16,640 nucleotides of DNA from Pseudomonadota bacterium (GTDB lineage Bacteria > Desulfobacterota > JADFVX01): NCBI GenBank assembly GCA_015222555.1, contig JADFVM010000234.1, positions 1 to 16,640 on the forward strand, given 5' to 3'. The number at the start of each line of letters is the position of its first letter. Position 1 is the stretch's first letter. Positions 13,801 through 16,640 of this stretch are shown in pieces. Both the position numbers and the translations under genes were made by a program. The notes under the pieces were generated by a model that ran no database searches, was not told the DNA's origin, and was given only the letters and a program-made list of their open reading frames with translations.

Positions 13801-13827
13801 TAGCCTTCTTTTTTAAAGGCCAATGAA

Positions 13828-15318
13828 TCATTCGCCATTTGGCTCAATGGGGATAATTTTTGCATTAACCTTTTTGAACTTAGGCATAGCCATTCCTATG
13901 TCGGCATTGATGTATGTGGGGTCACAGACCAGGTACTTCTGTCCCGCATAGATAACATAATCACCTTCAATCTCATCGTTGAATTTTACGGCTGTGGCGA
14001 TATGGTTTGGATAATGCAGCGCAACGACCTTAAGTCCCGTGAGATTTTTTACCAAATAGGCAAAAATTATTGAGCGGTCTTCACAGTCTGAATAGGGATA
14101 AAAGAGCGTCTCGTCAGGCAACATATATTTTTCTCTCCCAAACTGACCGTTATCTGTTTTGTATTTAAAAGCCGTTTGGACGAAACGAAGGATTATATTA
14201 ACGGCTTCGCCTTCTGTTTTACCTTCAACGATAGGCTTGAGCGCCTTAATGAGAGAAGTCCCGGCTTCAGGCGACGTGGTGGCCGCAAAGTAAACCTCAA
14301 AATTAGTTTGAGGATAAAATTCAAAAAACTCTACAACGGCTTTATCATACTCTACGGGAATAATAAATTTCTTTCCTCCATAACTAAAATCAAGCGATCT
14401 GGAACTTCGTTTTTTAGCAAATGCAGGCGTGGTTTTTATGTCGTAGTCCATCCAGTCAGAGGCCCCGGGATATTTTCCCTTATAGGTGTAAAGAGATCCA
14501 AGCTTTTTAGCGCGGCCATCAAAGGAAAGGGCATAATACCGGTTGTCATCCAGCGTTAGATAGGGGATGGAATACAACTTATTCTTTGTGGGCAGCAATA
14601 GAAATATTGTATTGTTATTGTAACCAATTTTTGTTTCATAACCGCTTTTCGAGAGGATAAACCAGACAAAGAGGGTGGTTTCTTTTTTCGATGGACCATA
14701 TATTTTTTCACCCACTCGATATACAAAAAGATGATAGCCCCAGTCGTTGAGTTTCAACTCCTTTTTGAAATAATCCAGCTGCATGAGGAGGTCTTCATAA
14801 TCAGGCTTACTTAAAGACTCCCAATATGAGCTTATGGAATCTTTATTTACTTTACCGCTAAGCTTGGCCTTAAGTTTAGGATCATAGTTCATCACTACTG
14901 ACATCCCATAAAAATCAAAGTTTAACTTTTTCCCCTTTTTTACAAGGAGAGGAGGAATGATTTCTTCTAGCTTTTTGGGGCGCTTTGGTTTCCTAGGGAT
15001 AGCCGGTAGAGGGATTTCTTTAACTACATTGCCTTTAAAGGGAACTATTTTCCTGGCCGGGTCTTTTTTTACGACAGGTATTTTGACGGGTTTTGGTTTT
15101 TTATAAGGCTTCTCACCCTGAAAGAGCTTGAATTCCTGCCACTGCTCTTTAAGATATTGGGTAAAGGCTTTATCTCTTTCATCTCTGAATTCCGTATAAC
15201 TTTCAAGTTCCTCCTTTTTCCACTTTTCGAATTCGCTGGCCCCGAAAGAGAGGGAAGGAAGAATAAAAACAGTTGTAAGAACAAGAAATGTTAGAGGTGT
15301 AATTTTTAGAAGCTGCAT
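13828..15318 (-). CDS. Exported transglutaminase-like cysteine protein with an 11-residue-repeat helix
   Basis: A 496-residue exported protein; the signal peptide ends near residue 26 (LPSLSFGAS) with no lipobox. It opens with a charged helix whose aromatic pairs at 30/33, 41/44, 52/55 and 63/66 recur every 11 residues. A K/P-rich linker follows at about 70-125 (KPKPVKIP, PRKPKRPKK). The middle part, about 130-350, is of unknown fold. The C-terminal transglutaminase-like domain carries a plausible triad: C412 in YSDCEDRS, H439 in YPNHIATAV and D466 in CDPTY. Bacterial members may act as proteases, peptide cross-linkers or amidases, so the reaction here is open. The start is ATG with AGGAG six bases upstream. 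A 24-bp palindrome (15336-15359) precedes it. Neighbours suggest an envelope role. Confidence 0.85.
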   Translation of the reverse strand: MQLLKITPLTFLVLTTVFILPSLSFGASEFEKWKKEELESYTEFRDERDKAFTQYLKEQWQEFKLFQGEKPYKKPKPVKIPVVKKDPARKIVPFKGNVVKEIPLPAIPRKPKRPKKLEEIIPPLLVKKGKKLNFDFYGMSVVMNYDPKLKAKLSGKVNKDSISSYWESLSKPDYEDLLMQLDYFKKELKLNDWGYHLFVYRVGEKIYGPSKKETTLFVWFILSKSGYETKIGYNNNTIFLLLPTKNKLYSIPYLTLDDNRYYALSFDGRAKKLGSLYTYKGKYPGASDWMDYDIKTTPAFAKKRSSRSLDFSYGGKKFIIPVEYDKAVVEFFEFYPQTNFEVYFAATTSPEAGTSLIKALKPIVEGKTEGEAVNIILRFVQTAFKYKTDNGQFGREKYMLPDETLFYPYSDCEDRSIIFAYLVKNLTGLKVVALHYPNHIATAVKFNDEIEGDYVIYAGQKYLVCDPTYINADIGMAMPKFKKVNAKIIPIEPNGE

Positions 15319-15335
15319 TTTTCACTCCTTTAGAG

Positions 15336-15359
15336 AGTCATTTCATGACATAAATGACT
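15336..15359. promoter_or_regulatory. Perfect palindrome upstream of the transglutaminase-like gene
   Basis: AGTCATTT-CATGACAT-AAATGACT: eight-base perfect arms separated by eight bases. It ends 17 bases before the start codon, immediately upstream of the Shine-Dalgarno. It could be an operator for a dimeric regulator, or an RNA hairpin in the gap between the two genes. No T-tract follows, so it is not a terminator. Confidence 0.5.
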
Positions 15360-15388
15360 AATGAAGAGTTTAAAACAGAGGCAATTAA

Positions 15389-16417
15389 CTATTCTGCATC
15401 GCCAAAATATTGAACCATCTTGTCTGAAATTAAAGAAGCCACACCCCTTACGGACTTGACAGAGGCTTCAGACACGTTAATATGAGCGGCCCTTTTGTTG
15501 TCAGAGATCTCCCCCACCGTAAGACCGGAATCGGCATCAATGATAGAAATGACCGCCATGGCTCTCGCAAATTGCCAGTCCCTATTATCAAGCTGCACGG
15601 GCTTAACAGTAACAGAGCCTCTCAATATAATGTTTGCCCTTCCTTTATCGGCAGTCATAACATAGCCTTCCTCACTGAGCTTTTCTGTAACGGTCTCACT
15701 GACAATTTTGCCATATTCTCTGTCATTAATTTTAATATAGATCAGAAGGTTTGCTTTAATTTCCTCAATCTCACTAAATATTGTTTTTATGTCATAATCC
15801 TCTGTTGATACATCCTGAAAGCCTAATACTCGCAAGCGGCTGACTATGACCGCCTTTTCAATCCATAATTTATTCATTTTTCTTAAGGCCTGAAGTTTTG
15901 TGAAGCTACTTTTTTGTGAATGCCGAGCCTTATAGGCAGCGCCAATTTTACTGTCAATGATATCTGCTTCACTTTGCCAGTTTTCTCTTGCCTTATTTCT
16001 ATCAAGAACTGCAAGGGCATAATACAGCTTTTCTTTCTCTTCAAACCAGACCTTTCCGATTTCAAGGCCTTTTAGGCCTACAGACGAAAGAACCCGTACA
16101 GTCTGCTCAGCATCACGGCTCACCTTTTCCTCCTCCCCGGAATGAGTCACAGATTTCACTTTATTGATGGTATGGCTAAAGACTTGAGATTCGAAAATAT
16201 TGGATAGTTCAGCCTTGGCCTGGCTGCGGGCTTCTTTGTCAGACTGGCCCGAGGCCGTCGCCCTTAGATATTTAGAGGATGGAAACTCAGAGGCCTGAAG
16301 CATGCGAGGGGACGTCCCTTCGACATCATTTCCAGCTTTATCCTTTGTCCATACCTTGCCTGTACAACCTGAAACGATCATAATTGCTGCAATCAATGAA
16401 TATGAAATATATCTCAT
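15389..16417 (-). CDS. LPP20-like lipoprotein with an additional C-terminal domain (FlgT-like layout)
   Basis: A 342-residue outer-membrane lipoprotein with lipobox VSGC (C18, followed by T). An LPP20-like region covers about 48-145: YLRATASGQSDKEARSQAKAELS, then SSVGLKGLEIGKVWF and the strand KLYYALAVLDR. A helical linker follows at about 146-190. The C-terminal domain (about 195-340) contains IYIKINDREYG, EKLSEEGYVMT, RANIILRGSVTV and a SIIDADSGLTVGE strand, like the TolB/CsgG/LpoB-type domains of envelope lipoproteins. LPP20 plus such a domain recalls the flagellar-ring protein FlgT, but no flagellar gene is nearby and the likeness is by eye only. The start is ATG with AGAGGA upstream. The transglutaminase-like gene follows after 70 bp. 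Confidence 0.82.
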   Translation of the reverse strand: MRYISYSLIAAIMIVSGCTGKVWTKDKAGNDVEGTSPRMLQASEFPSSKYLRATASGQSDKEARSQAKAELSNIFESQVFSHTINKVKSVTHSGEEEKVSRDAEQTVRVLSSVGLKGLEIGKVWFEEKEKLYYALAVLDRNKARENWQSEADIIDSKIGAAYKARHSQKSSFTKLQALRKMNKLWIEKAVIVSRLRVLGFQDVSTEDYDIKTIFSEIEEIKANLLIYIKINDREYGKIVSETVTEKLSEEGYVMTADKGRANIILRGSVTVKPVQLDNRDWQFARAMAVISIIDADSGLTVGEISDNKRAAHINVSEASVKSVRGVASLISDKMVQYFGDAE

Positions 16418-16503
16418 AGGGTTCCTCTTGACAATTTGGCCTCAGAAGACATGCTTCGAAGCTTGATTTTTTCCGTGTCACACAACATTCGCCGTCTGGA
16501 GAG

Positions 16504-16541
16504 GGCTCCTACCGGTAGGAGCCAACTCCTGTTGGCGAAAA
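16504..16541. repeat. REP-like double palindrome
   Basis: GGCTCCTACCGGTAGGAGCC (16504-16523) is a perfect 20-base palindrome. It overlaps a second hairpin, GCCAAC-tcct-GTTGGC (16521-16536), followed by GAAAAAAA. The text GTAGGAGCCAACTCCTGTTGGCGAA closely resembles the REP elements of pseudomonads and other bacteria (GTAGGAGC...GCGAA type). On + it also looks hairpin-like; no gene ends into it on that strand. Confidence 0.7.
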
Positions 16542-16559
16542 AAATACTTGTGATAGGCC

Positions 16560-16640
16560 TTACATGGTGTCTACAAGTAAGATTTTTGTTTCCCCGGCCT
16601 TAACTTCAATATCTTCAACATATTGATCTCTGCCACAGTA
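16560..16640 (-). CDS. C-terminal end of an unidentified protein (partial, runs off the window)
   Basis: On the - strand an open frame enters from the right edge and ends at TAA (16562-16560), giving 26 residues: YCGRDQYVEDIEVKAGETKI, then LLVDTM. The pattern V-x-I-x-V-x-A-G-E-T-x-x-L-x-V is that of a final beta-sandwich strand pair, as at the ends of PEGA-like and other envelope-protein domains. It precedes the large LPP20-like gene on the same strand, so it is probably the previous gene of the envelope cluster. The 142 bp between them holds the REP-like element. Confidence 0.6.
   Translation of the reverse strand, partial: YCGRDQYVEDIEVKAGETKILLVDTM

Overview
The window reads as chromosomal DNA of a Gram-negative bacterium of moderate G+C content, most plausibly a member of the Desulfobacterota (the former Deltaproteobacteria) or a nearby uncultivated lineage. 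Several lipoprotein signal peptides point to an outer membrane. The yggT-divIVA pair, a Gram-positive-style LexA box (GAAC-N4-GTTC), a cytoplasmic GH57 glycosidase and several LPP20-type lipoproteins together fit that group. This placement is inferred from gene content only.

Left part, + strand (82-5257): endonuclease III (nth), a SlyD-like FKBP prolyl isomerase, an SOS pair (a LexA repressor with a UmuD-like C-terminal domain, then a Y-family DNA polymerase), a YjbQ protein, and YggT plus a DivIVA-domain protein. The lexA promoter is compact: the palindromic operator fills the 17-nt spacer between -35 and -10, and the predicted transcription start falls on the ATG. A bidirectional terminator near 5300 separates these genes from a convergent small XRE regulator.

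Middle part, - strand (6177-9626): a PQQ-type beta-propeller lipoprotein followed by a GH57 glycoside hydrolase, probably one operon read from a strong promoter at 9725-9753.

Right part, - strand (9772-16640): an envelope cluster. In the direction of transcription it holds the tail of an unidentified protein, a large lipoprotein with an LPP20-like N-terminal half, an exported transglutaminase-like protein, two LPP20 lipoproteins, an exported FecR-domain protein, PgsA and an AI-2E/PerM-family membrane protein. The FecR-domain protein and the transglutaminase-like protein each carry four 11-residue repeats with aromatic pairs in exactly the same register. This is the best candidate here for an undescribed system.

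Intergenic DNA is rich in repeats: two copies of a 109-114 bp element in inverted orientation about 9.8 kb apart (66 bp identical), GTCATTCC...ATGACAAA palindromic elements, GC-AA-GC hairpins, a REP-like double palindrome and an IS200/IS605-like end hairpin. No rRNA, tRNA, CRISPR array or intact insertion sequence was seen.
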